Below are positions 33,701 through 44,424 of a stretch of DNA of 64,000 nucleotides, in pieces. This DNA comes from Adiantum capillus-veneris (lineage: Eukaryota; Streptophyta; Polypodiopsida; Polypodiales; Pteridaceae): positions 11,188,809 to 11,252,808 of the forward strand of contig CM043959.1 in NCBI GenBank assembly GCA_014529385.2. The letters are read 5' to 3'. Every line of letters begins with the position of its first letter. Positions within the stretch are counted from its first letter, which is position 1. The translations under genes were made by a program, and so were the position numbers. Under the pieces are notes generated by a model that did no database searches, was not told where the DNA came from, and was given only the letters and a program-made list of their open reading frames with translations.

Positions 33701-35142
33701 AGTCAAAGATTCAATCCATACAAGGAGGGGGCGAGCCCTACATGAGGGGGGATGAGAGAGAACACCCACACACTCACATAAGGCATGCATGGTACAAAGA
33801 AAGCAAAAGGGACACTTGTCAAGTTCCTCCTCATGTTGCCCTCATGGTGTGCCTGAAGCGTATTGGTTGGCCACCCAAGGGGTCCAATAATAATTTAGGA
33901 GATTTAATTAAATGATTTAGCATTTATCTAGCCCTCTCTCTCAAAGGGGAAAGGGGGACACTTGTCTCAAGGCTACCCTTGCTGCTTGTAATGCCTCTTT
34001 CTTGTGATTGGCTAGGCCTGGAGGGGTCCAATGAGCTTCAAGCATGAGCTACAAGGGGGGGTCGACCCAAGCAAGCTAGGGGGTTGCTTAGGGGGTATAC
34101 TCACCCACACACACTCACAAACACTCTCATTGTGTGCTATGCAAAGTGCAAGAGCTACCTCTCCTTCTCCAAGCAAGTAGAGGTTGAGAGCCTACACCAA
34201 CACTCTTGGATATGGAGTGCAAATCCAACCAAGAGCCATGCTTCAATGCTTAAGCTTACCATCTCCTTCTTCTTCATTACTATGCTATTATGTATGCTAG
34301 CAACAAGAGTTATGATAAGTGAGGAATTAATTCTTTCTCCTACAAAATGTTTCTTCTTCCTCTTTCCTACCCTCATTCCCTGCTAGCTCTCTCCACCTTC
34401 GAAGGTGTTTGAGGTCTTGGGACTGCTGGGATAGTTAAAGCTTTCTTCAAGTTTATGTTATGTTTGTGATGCATGAAGCTTTCCATCTTCATTGCATCAC
34501 CTAGGTCACAAGGAACACAAAGATTGTATTGTAACAAGTCTCTCTTAATGGGAGAAATCATAATACAAATGCCTATTGGAGGGGGGACCGGCTCCACATA
34601 AATCCGGTCCTCAACTGTTGTCATGTTCTCTAAATTCTCTCTCTTGCAAAAGTATTGTTCATGCCAAGTTAGCTAATTGCTATGATTATGTTGCTATCTT
34701 CAATTATGTTCACCCGTTATGCTCACAAAGTCATTTCTCAAAAGTACTCTCATTAATTTCCACTACTCTCAAATTAAACAGGCCAATTCCATTACAATTT
34801 TCACCTTCATGTGTCTTTCATTTCCTAAACTCACCCTTCACTTATGCACTTAAGGTGTTTTGAAAAGATTTTGTTGGAGCGAGTGGGCCTCTATTCTGTG
34901 CAACCTACGAGGGCACACGAGTTGGGGGCTCCTAGGTGCTTCTGGAGTAGGGCATGCAATAGATCTCATCGTGTTAGAGGTTGCCAAGTGAGGAGTGACT
35001 GTAGAAGCGCTCTCTGGGGTGAGGGGATGGGTAGGGCAGCCTACTTCTCTCTCGTTCCTCCCTCAGTAGACCCTAACTTTTTGGGAGCTGCCCCCCCCCC
35101 CCGGGCAGCCTCCTCTTGGGGAGGGAAATGGGTAGCACGGCA

Positions 35143-35257
35143 CTAATAAAAGCTTGTCGGGTGTGGATCTACTCGTAGTAGGGGTCGGCCCACATGGTGG
35201 CATTGGTAAAAGCTTGTCGGGTGTGGATCTGCTCGTAGTAGGGGTCGGTCCCCCTTA
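35143..35257. repeat. 60-bp tandem duplication
   Basis: AAAGCTTGTCGGGTGTGGAT recurs after exactly 60 bp (around 35149 and 35209), with the following CTCGTAGTAGGGGTCGG also repeated. Confidence 0.8.
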
Positions 35258-36192
35258 AGGCTTGTTTGTTGTCCGGTTTGGTGATTCCGAGGAGGTGACC
35301 TTCCGATGCTCATGGTTGTTGATCATCTGAATGGAGGGCTACTGTTATGTGTGGTTGTCCCTTCTTTTTGCATGCGGTGGCAGTTCGGTTGGTGATGGAT
35401 TTATGGCCCGTGCGGACTGATGATGGGGACTTCAAGCCTCGCCCACTTTGCGGCCTTAATGGTGTATTCAGACAAAGGGTGACCATGTGGCAATCAGGAT
35501 TGTTTCCATGGCTACCAAAGCTTGCACATTCTTCTTCTGAACGATTCGCAGGATGGCTCCCTTACTAGCCAGTATCTAGATCTTTGGGGACAATGGCTTT
35601 GCTGATGTTTATCATGATATGTTGTTACTATTATTTTGGTGGTATCTGTGGGTTGTATTTTGGTTGTTTGGGTTGGGGGCTCCTTGTAAAAGCCCCCGGG
35701 ACAAAGCTGTGGTAATTGGTTTTGGTCTGATGTAAATTTTTGAACTCCGTGGCTCATTTAGAGTGTTTGGATGTATGATCTATTTTTAATTTACTTCAAG
35801 TCACTCTGTTGAGTGAGTAAGAGATGTTTTGAAAAGATTTTTATTTTTCCAAGATTGGAAGGGCCTACTAGCCTCATATTTCCTACCAAGGTCCACTCTC
35901 GGATCATGTAGAGCTCTCTCTCGTTGCTCGCCCTTCACACGGGGCCTCCCGTGCATGCACGCACACACACACACACACCCACACACCCGACCCGTATTCT
36001 TCTTTTGCACCTCTTCATTCATGGTGGCTGACATGCTGCTCCCTCTGCTGCTCCTTTTGATGGGTCCTCAGGAGATGGTGCAATAGATTCAAGAAATGAA
36101 TGTTGAACCTTAGCCTAGAAGTCGCAAAAGAATCCCTCTCGTCTTTCCCCCATCCACGAATCCACGATCGTAACTAGCATCCCCCTCCCCCA
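35258..36192. other. Unassigned sequence
   Basis: No supported gene. Short frames and a small (CA)n tract near 35960. Confidence 0.45.
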
Positions 36193-36193
36193 G

Positions 36194-36253
<60 letters not shown>

Positions 36254-36267
36254 ACACACACACACAT
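36193..36267. repeat. Compound (CT)n-(CA)n microsatellite
   Basis: A CT run to about 36219, then CA with one TA interruption to 36267. Confidence 0.95.
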
Positions 36268-36601
36268 AAAGCCAGAGCAACATCTCTTAAGATTCCTATT
36301 AATCAGCCCCAAACAAAAATTTGGCATGCCTAGTCGCTCTTGTTAATTTTTTTTCCAATAGTTGGTAGATTTCTCAATTCCTTAAAAACTAACCATAACC
36401 CCTTTCAGCCCCATCCTTCCCCTTCTCCCCCCAATCCCCGACCACACTCTCCTCCCACCCCCCCACCCTTCACCTTCGTCTTCGCCTGGCAACATGTGAT
36501 GTGCCCTCTGCCACCCCCCTTTGCCTAATCCTCTGTCGGTCCCCCCTTCGCTCCAATTCTCCTCGTATCCCCTCCTCTCATCGCCTCCTTCACCCTGCAG
36601 C

Positions 36602-36604
<3 letters not shown>

Positions 36605-36668
<64 letters not shown>

Positions 36669-36936
36669 AAGAAGAAGAGGATTTAAACGTCGTAGGAAAC
36701 TATCCCAAGAGACCTCAAAGATCTATCCAACGAGAGTTGAACTCAAGACATGTTATTCAAGAGGGAAATGTCATAACCAATCTACCACACTTGGGTGATA
36801 GAAAGGTTATACGGTTTTCCTCTTTTTATTAACACACACACAAACGCGCACGCACACACACACACACACACACACGAGAAGAGAAGGATTTTAACGTCAT
36901 AGGAAACTATCCCAAGAGACCTCAAAGATCTATCCG

Positions 36937-36996
<60 letters not shown>
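36605..36996. repeat. Paired (GA)n tracts with a ~70-bp direct repeat
   Basis: (GA)n at 36605-36664 is followed by a ~70-bp block (to ~36736). The same block recurs at ~36876-36943 after a (CA)n tract (36831-36875) and leads into (GA)n at 36941-36996. Both copies contain AGGAAACTATCCCAAGAGAC. In one copy the (GA)n precedes the block, in the other it follows, so both blocks abut GA DNA. The origin is unknown. Confidence 0.8.
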
Positions 36997-37596
<600 letters not shown>

Positions 37597-37847
37597 ATCA
37601 CACTTGTCCAACATCCACCGCCCATCGCTGCTCTAGAATCGACCGAGAGAGTACACGCGGAGAGAGACAACAACGACATGCCAACCATGGTCTTCGACGC
37701 GTGTCGCCAAGCCTCACAACCCTCCGTCGCTCATCTGTCCGCGTGCCCCTCTTCAGAGCCATCCTTTCCTTCATTTTCATTTCAAGAAAACGCGAGCACC
37801 CTCATTACCTAGATACCTCCAGGCATATTGCGTTAGTAGGATTAGGG

Positions 37848-38572
37848 ATGCCTACCCTCCACACTATCTCGCACGGGCATGCTCAAATGGGATCGATGGT
37901 TGAGGTGATCTGGGCCGTCGGATGCGCATTTGGTAAATTCGGGGCGTTTGGTAAATTTGGGAAGAAAAGTAAGTTCGGGCAAGCTTCTAAATTCGAGTCA
38001 ATCCACACCCCATGTTTCGAACCCCCGACCTCCCCACCACGAGCCATGTGCACTAACCACTACACCCTCATGCGTACGTTGAAATATAGGCGATTCAAGT
38101 ATGTCATATTGTAAATGTGAGCCGATTAGTAAATTCGGGGCAAATTTGTAAATTCGGGGCAACCTCATATGTGACTGTCCATAATTGATGTGATCTGGGC
38201 CGTCGGATGGTTGAGGTGATCTGGGCTGTCGGATGCGCATTTGGTAAATTCGGGGCGTTTGGTAAATTTGGGAAGAAAAGTAAGTTCGGGCAAGCTTCTA
38301 AATTCGAGTCAATCCACACCCAATGTTTCGAACGCCTGACCTCCCCACCACGAGCCATGTGCACTAACCACTACACCCTCATGCGTACGTTGAAATATAG
38401 GCGATTCAAGTATGTCATATTGTAAATGTGAGCCGATTAGTAAATTCGGGGCAAATTTGTAAATTCGGGGCAACCTCATATGTGACTGTCCATAATTGAT
38501 GCGCGTCGCCTTTTCCTCCTCCACCATTGATCCCATTTGACATTGCCCGTGTGATATAGTGATGAGGCCTAC
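37848..38572 (-). mobile_element. SINE/MITE-like unit, tandemly duplicated, with inverted ends
   Basis: A 311-bp unit occurs twice in tandem (about 37893-38203 and 38204-38514), nearly identical. On minus each contains GTGTAGTGGTTAGTGCACATGG's core (A-box-like) about 30 bp before GGTTCGAAAC (B-box-like), as in tRNA-derived SINE heads. The outer borders, 37848-37897 and about 38523-38572, are imperfect inverted repeats sharing CACGGGCA and TCAAATGGGATC. No target duplication was identified. Whether the tRNA-like unit was inserted into an inverted-repeat element, or all is one element, is open. Confidence 0.55.
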
Positions 38573-38605
38573 CCTACGGTTCTCTTGGGTCTTTTGAGTC
38601 TTGAG

Positions 38606-38630
38606 GTAAGATCTCTTGTGATTGTTCCTA

Positions 38631-38671
<41 letters not shown>

Positions 38672-38792
38672 GCGCACTGCATTTTTATGAACTGACGCAG
38701 CCATACCCAGGTATCACCGAGTTGCAGTTTTGAAGTTGTTCTGTGTGCCAACGGGGCTGGTGATTTGAGCTTTCAGTTACTTTGTTGCATAG
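38606..38792 (+). other. Possible 5'-UTR intron of the FRIGIDA-like gene
   Basis: GAG|GTAAGA at 38606 is a good donor. TTACTTTGTTGCATAG ending at 38792 is a good acceptor, 22 bp before the ATG. A (CT)n tract (38636-38667) lies inside. This is predicted from signals only and needs transcript evidence. Confidence 0.4.
38636..38667. repeat. (CT)n tract upstream of the FRIGIDA-like gene
   Basis: 16 CT units about 150 bp upstream of the start codon. Pyrimidine-rich runs are common in plant core promoters and leaders, so a role in expression is possible but unproven. Confidence 0.9.
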
Positions 38793-38814
38793 GTCGATTC
38801 ATGCTGTGTAAGCC

Positions 38815-39957
38815 ATGGCCACTCCCAAGGAGGCTTTTGACTTCGTCTCAGAGCGCAAGGAGCAGCTGCGGAAGGTCTTTACCGAATTTGAGGCTAAGAA
38901 ATTCAGCCTCGGTCGCATTGGTTCTACATGGAAAGATATAGAGGAGCACTTCAAGGAGATTGAAACCTGCTTAGAGAAGACCCATGAAGCCTACAAGGCA
39001 AAAGAGAAAGCCTTTGAAGACCGAATGAAGTCAGTCCAAGCAGAGCTTGACAAGCTTGACGCAGAAGTGTATGCTAAAGAGCAGGCCTCTGTGTCCCGTG
39101 TGCAATCCCAAAAAGATGCTGCGGTTGCTGCCATTCTTGAACAAAAACGCAAGCTTGCTGATGACAAACGCAAATGGGACGTGGAAAAGCAAAGGTTTGA
39201 AGCAGGAGGCCGTGCTACAGGTGTGTCTGAAAAGGATTCACAGTTCAAGAAGGATTCTGCTATTGTAAAAACGTCCACTTCTACCAAGGATATACATGCT
39301 ACCAAGATCAGTGCAGGCAAGAAAACAGACACCAAGGAACGTTCCACACAAGTTGAGAAAACTCCTGCACCTCCTAAGGTTCATAGAGAGCCTCGTCCTA
39401 AGCTGAAGAACATCTGTCAAAACATGGATCCTGATGGCTTTAGAAAGTTCATTGTTGAAAATCAGAAGGACTTGAAGACACTTCAGGAAGAAGTTCCATC
39501 TGCACTCAAGCTGTGCAGTGATCCTGCGCAGCTTGTTCTTAAGACACTTGAAGGCTATTTAGACATGGATGAAAAAGTCAAGCAGGAATTTAGTAAAGAT
39601 GATTGCTTTTCCTGCACGATGCTTTTGGAATGCCTCTCAGAGGTGCTTGGAGACAATCATGTTGTCTCTGGCAAGGTTAAAATATCTGCTAAAGACTTCT
39701 CAGACAAATTGAAGGCCATGCTGAAGCTGGAAGGTCAAATTGGTTTTAGTATGCTACTTGTGGGCCGTAGTTTTCTGCAATTTGTAGCAACTTTTGGCTT
39801 GTCAAGTGAATACAATCAGGACGAGCTTTGTGATATTGTGGCAAAAGTAGCACGGCACAAGCAGGCAGCTATAGTTTTTCGCTCACTTCGACTGTCTGGC
39901 AAGGCTCCAGGTTTGTTGACTGACCTTGATACCGTCTTTATTGGTGAGATAGATTGA
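38815..39957 (+). CDS. FRIGIDA-like protein
   Basis: An intact 380-codon frame and the only convincing host gene. ATG context is CCATGGCC. The N-terminal ~135 residues are charged, heptad-like and probably coiled-coil (FTEFEAKKFSLGRIGSTWKD, then Lys/Glu-rich helices). Residues ~135-190 are a Ser/Thr/Lys-rich linker. Residues ~195-370 match the FRIGIDA domain: LKNICQNMDPDGFRKFIVEN, QKDLKTLQEEVPSALKLCSD, PAQLVLKTLEGYL, a variable acidic stretch, SFLQFVATFGLSSEYNQDEL and ARHKQAAIVFRSLRLSGKAPGL. Arabidopsis FRIGIDA acts as a nuclear scaffold raising FLC transcription; FRIGIDA-like relatives have wider or unknown roles. The protein ends soon after the GKAPGL block, whereas family members often continue. 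A hidden donor at CCAG|GTTTGT (~39913), or a real short form, are both possible. Confidence 0.88.
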   Translation: MATPKEAFDFVSERKEQLRKVFTEFEAKKFSLGRIGSTWKDIEEHFKEIETCLEKTHEAYKAKEKAFEDRMKSVQAELDKLDAEVYAKEQASVSRVQSQKDAAVAAILEQKRKLADDKRKWDVEKQRFEAGGRATGVSEKDSQFKKDSAIVKTSTSTKDIHATKISAGKKTDTKERSTQVEKTPAPPKVHREPRPKLKNICQNMDPDGFRKFIVENQKDLKTLQEEVPSALKLCSDPAQLVLKTLEGYLDMDEKVKQEFSKDDCFSCTMLLECLSEVLGDNHVVSGKVKISAKDFSDKLKAMLKLEGQIGFSMLLVGRSFLQFVATFGLSSEYNQDELCDIVAKVARHKQAAIVFRSLRLSGKAPGLLTDLDTVFIGEID

Positions 39958-40442
39958 ATGTCTGTTTCTTTCATGTTGCAGCTGCAGTGTTAGGGTCCAA
40001 CAGAAATTTCTTTGTTTTGTTGATTCTAGATTAGCTTTCATTTGGAATGTAAGTGAGTATTTGCATTTTCTAGCACTATTCAGCGTTGACCCTATGTTCT
40101 CGACAGCTCTTGCGTAGGCTGGGAGTGTTTCAATTTAATGATCGGGCTCAATCTGTTTTGCGTTCATCCTTCTGTGTGGATTAACATGTCTCTTAGCTTT
40201 ATTGTAAGTCTTTCGATTACTTTTTGTCTAAATTTCGCATTCATATTTTCTTAGTTCGACTTTAGCTGCTTCTGTCTCCTGTTAAGCCATACTCAGCTGT
40301 AGTCTTAAACCCATAGAACAACAACAAAAATTGAGTATGTCATGTGAAATAGTGCTGGACATTCTTTATGCAATATTTATGATTGATATTAGTTTTCCAT
40401 TGCCTTACGTTTAAACTGGGCTCTCCACACCAATGTCTTGAA
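39958..40442 (+). other. Region downstream of the FRIGIDA-like stop (probable 3' UTR)
   Basis: AT-rich, no coding domain. No canonical AATAAA was singled out. The usual C-terminal continuation of the FRIGIDA family was not recognised here in any frame. Confidence 0.4.
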
Positions 40443-40562
40443 GCTTGACCCAACCCCTTCTCAGAAAGGCACAAGCACACGTGTGTGGCAATGCAAATAT
40501 TGTGGGGAGCAGTACACTAGCACCATTACTCTGGTAATCAAGCATTTGACAGGCATTGGGTG
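40443..40562 (+). pseudogene. BED-type zinc-finger fragment
   Basis: One frame encodes LDPTPSQKGTSTRVWQCKYC followed by GEQYTSTITLVIKHLTGIG. This matches the start of plant BED fingers (W-x-C-x2-C ... H-L-x-GIG), as found in hAT transposases and related proteins. CxxC codons are at 40492-40503 and the His at 40543-40545. The frame then runs into sequence homologous to the Gy-4b leader (60408 onward), so the finger is cut off at about 40560. A scrap or an exon edge. Confidence 0.55.
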
Positions 40563-40896
40563 GACAAGCCCTTCTTTTTTGGGTTATGTGTCACTCTTCA
40601 AAAAAACAGATTAGGGATCGACATGCCAAGTGGTCTTGGGTCACGTGCGATCACAAGAAGTAAAAAAATTTATGTGGCTCTTTATGATTCTTTCCTTGAG
40701 TGATGATACTGAACTCTGCCAAAGAGCTCTGATACCAATGTAATGTGCAATGGAAGTGAATGATGGTGTATGCTCAGGATGAGTGCTCAGTTTGTGCCTA
40801 AGGTTCCTTTTACTAAAGGGGAGAGTGCCCCCCTTTACTTTATGAGAGATTGTGCCATAGACCAAAACAAGAGAATGCAAACTGTGGGTGAAGGTG

Positions 40897-40972
<76 letters not shown>

Positions 40973-41767
40973 CGACACCAGATGGGGTGACGGTGGGTCC
41001 CAAACCCAGGGCCCCGCTCTCTATTGCTAGAGAGGTATTTGCTTTAGATTGCACAAAGTTGGGTACAATGGTTCTAGATACGGAGACGCTCGACAACGAT
41101 GACGATGCTCGCGGTAGATGCTGAGACTGCGAGGCTAAAGGCTGAAGTCTGAAAATGCTATGGGTGCTGGCTGAGAACTGGGGCTGTGAGGAGGCTATGG
41201 GCTGATCTGCTATCGTCGATGCCGACGATGGCTGAAAACAGAAAAATGCTGGCTGCTCCGAGGGCTGAAAACTGACCGTTGAGGTTCTATTGTGTTGATG
41301 GGGTGCTGACGGCGATGATGAGGCTGAAAACGCTGGTGAGGCTGATGCAAAAACGCCAAGGGCTGATGGTGCTGATGATAACGGGTAGTGTGCTGCCAAG
41401 GAATTGCTGGGTACTTGTCCTGTTGGTACTTGAGAGGTTCTCTACTGCTCCTTTGCCTGATAATTATGCCCCAAAGCGTGCTTATATAGGTGTCTAAGGC
41501 TAGGTTGAGCAGCATGCCAATAAATTGATTAAATAAACTGCATGATAAGAGTTGCTTCACGCGCGGTAGGAAAAGGTTCACATGTGGTGAAAATGCTTAT
41601 GCTTGGTGCTAGGTACTGATGCTAAATGATAATGGTTTGTGCAATCAAAGGGTATGCAGCTACTTAAGTGGCTGGACATGCACGTCCTGCGTACATGCTC
41701 ACAAGGGTGCCATACACTTCCTAGACTGACCTAAACCCTAGAATAGGAGTTAGATGCGCACGTGACA
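40563..41767 (-). mobile_element. LTR-X copy 1 with short internal remnant (minus)
   Basis: The LTR spans 40739-41767 (TGTAATGTGCAATGG at the left, ending CACGTGACA). The primer site is GCTCTGATACCA at 40726-40737 on plus, and 40563-40725 matches the leader of Gy-4b. It is thus a 5' LTR plus ~160 bp of interior of a minus-strand element; the rest is missing. It contains (GT)n-(GA)n at 40900-40969 and a minus-strand TATATAAGC near 41479-41489. Sequence is divergent from the other LTR-X copies, so it is older. It abuts the 5' end of Gy-3 gag. Confidence 0.75.
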
Positions 41768-41801
41768 CCCGAAGACTAGTCTGTGACCTTTCTTGAACCG
41801 C

Positions 41802-42654
41802 ATGGTCAAGACTCGTAGCGGTATGAGACCTCCACCAATCAAGAAGGTGAGCAAGTTCCACCGACGGATCGTCCCATGAGCCCCTTTCCTACCCCTCCCT
41901 CTTTGCCACCAAATCCCATGGATGCTATGATGTGCATGACAATGGAGATGATGATGCAGCATGACGAAGCTTGACGATAGGAGCGTGCCGACGGAGAGGA
42001 GGCATGTCACCGAGAGCGTGCGGAGGCACGTCGACTAGAGCGTGCGAAACCAGTGGAGCAAGAGGAACATCGATTGTCGGCCGAAGCCGAGGCTCATAGG
42101 CATGAGCGTGAGGCATACGTTGCCGAGAAATTTGCGGTCTTGCCAGGAGCATGTGTCACAGCACGACAACGTCGAGGCCCATAGACGGGAGCATGAAGGT
42201 GAAGTCGAGGCGCGCAGGCAAGAGGGCAACCATGCGTGTTCGCATCACCACCTTGGCGGTGCAATCCGATACCTCTTCTTTGGAGCCCGATTATGAAAAA
42301 TTTGCCAAGACTATCGTGGAGACGACCAACGCCTCACGGACGACCATTGAACCAATCCCTGAGAAGATTTTCTTAAGTATGACGGTAAGATGGATGCTAT
42401 TGTCATTTATTCTTGGTTGCATCAATTTACATTCTATTTTGCGGTTGTTAAAAAGTCTGATAATAACAAGGTTCTCTTGGCTTCCATGCATCTCACGGGT
42501 GATGCAATCACTTGGAAGGATGAGAGGATGGAGGAGGAGGAAGCCCACAAGGCTGCCCATTCTGAGTCTCTCCTCGTTCCCCCTCTCGAACTTAGTTGGG
42601 ATGTAACAAACTTGGACACCCCAAGTCAAGATTCTACCGCGACACAATAGAGAT
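41802..42654 (+). pseudogene. Gy-3 gag (plus-strand Ty3/gypsy, first piece)
   Basis: ATG at 41802 begins MVKTRSGM, like MVITRSGM of Gy-4b gag, followed by NPMDAMMCMTMEMMMQ. An Arg/Glu/His-rich coiled-coil-like part follows, then the gag core MDAIVIYSWLHQFTFYFAVV with GDAITW. Many stops and frame changes are present. It ends exactly at the Gy-2 insertion (target gagat, 42650-42654), and what follows after Gy-2 is protease, as expected if one gag-pol gene was split. Its own 5' LTR and leader are replaced by the LTR-X remnant. Confidence 0.7.
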
Positions 42655-44154
42655 TGTCACAAAAATACGGAAGCGTAAACTGACTTTTAATTGTACTTCA
42701 AATACTCAAGAGAATTGGAGAGAGAGAGAAAGCTTGACACTTCATTGGGGACCAGAGATGGGTTGGTCCCACCCCATAAAGAGAATATCTTTATTACTAA
42801 GGGAGAATCTTTACAAGCACAAGAATGGGGCGAAAGCCCGTCCTCTATTCCTTCTTGGCCTTCTTCTGCTTCTGACTGAGAGAGAGTAGAAGAACTGCTC
42901 TCTGACTACTGAGAGGATCTATCCTCTTCTGCGAGATTTTGGGAAGCTCTCGTAGGGGAGAGTCTACCTTCCACAAAACTCATCGGAAGCTCTCACGAAT
43001 GAGGGTCTATCTTCCGCTAACTGTGCCACTTTGGACGTAATCATTCCTGCAATTAACCAACCACAGAAACATGCAAAACACACACACACACACACGCTTG
43101 CTGTAATTTTCTGCACATAACCAGAAATTGTTACCTGAGCGCGTTCCAATGCCAAAATGGAGGTCCTTTTCGCGATGGAAATGCTCCAAACTTGGTGTGT
43201 GTGTAGAGTAGGTAGTGGGGAATGAGATTCTATTAAGACTTTGCTGAAATTCACCCTAATACAAGTGACTAGGGGCTGAAAACAGGGAATTTACAGCAGC
43301 TAGACAAGGGAGAAAGAGAGTTTTCTACTACTGTACGCGATGAAACTTCTCCCAAAGCTGCATGCAACCATGAGAGGCCTTGTTCTAGGTGATGGGTGCT
43401 CAGAGGCTCCACATACACCACAAGGTGCTGCTCTCAAGCTTCAATGGAGAGCTTCACTGCGTAGAGGATGGTCAACTTGGGGGGGGGGTAGTGCACTGCC
43501 AACCTGAAAATGGGGGAGTAGGGCCTCCTAAATAGCCATCAGGGAGAGGGGGCGCTAGGAAGAGAGAGTGAGAGTGAGAGTTTGCATGGGAAAGTGTGCC
43601 AAGTGGCACACTTACTTTAAATTTTAAAAACCATTCAACTTTTGACTTTAAAAATCCTATGCTAGTTAATGAAATGTGCAATTAAGTGCACAACTGCACA
43701 CATAGATGCAACAAATGAAAACGTTAGCTGCTCCCTAGTGCATTGTCATGCTAGCAATGCTCTGGCATTACCTGTTCGCACTTGTCCGGCCATTTGGTCC
43801 AGCGCAAATCATTTAAGAATAATTTTAACTAACTTATCCTAAGGCCGTAAAATAATCAAGCGTTAGGGTTAATAGTCTAAGGACCCCATCTCATTCCTGT
43901 GCTTGCACTAGCGCGCGTAATTTTCTGAGCGTGAAATCTGAGGCTACTATCTACCCCTTCATTGAAGACCCGATTTCCCAATCGCTAGGGCTTCAGGGTA
44001 TTTTCTGCTAGGGTCTCCCTGAGGTGCACTGGCCCAAACTTGGGCGCACCTGAGGCCCCAGAACTGCTAAATCTATTCTGATGTGCACACAACTAATTAG
44101 ATAATTCTTTTCTCGTAAATAAATTAATTATTTACAAAGTCTGACATAGTTACA
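42655..44154 (-). repeat. Gy-2 left LTR (3' LTR in element sense)
   Basis: Starts TGTCACAAAAATACGG and ends ATAGTTACA. Nearly identical to 48703-50196, with length differences at short A/C and G runs. Confidence 0.95.
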
Positions 44155-44166
44155 TCCCTCTTGGTT

Positions 44167-44424
44167 CTAAACAGTTGACCTCAACTGTAGAGCGTCAACA
44201 TAACTGTGCAAGATGTTTGGGTAGTCCTTAAGATCGGACTCAGTCATCCATAAAGGAGTGTAATTCTTGAACTTAACTAAATACTTTCGATGTAGACTCC
44301 CCGACTTGAGTTGTCTCTCCGAGTGGTGTATTATCTGTTCAGGTTGAAGGATTTCCTCAATCTCTTCGACTTCCGGAGGATCTTCTTGTACTGGTGCCAC
44401 TGGAGGAGGTCCAACATATGGTCA
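44167..44424 (-). pseudogene. Gy-2 C-terminal chromodomain
   Basis: Separated from integrase by one TGA (44422-44424), then PYVGPPPVAPVQEDPPEVEE and the chromodomain-like IEEILQPEQIIHHSERQLKS with HRKYLVKFKNYTPLWMTES. The Y-L-V-K-F-K and W-x-x-x-S-D-L pattern suits chromoviral domains that guide integration to heterochromatin. The aromatic cage is only partly recognisable. The stop falls in HVSLL-x-PY, where related proteins have Arg. Confidence 0.8.

Noticed and set aside
35086-35104. Poly-C run as an element border
   Set aside because: No repeats or target duplications flank it; treated as simple sequence.
38010-38080. Possible tRNA gene on minus
   Set aside because: A- and B-box-like motifs exist, but the acceptor and anticodon stems do not pair and the unit is repeated with non-tRNA flanks. 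A SINE-like head is more likely.
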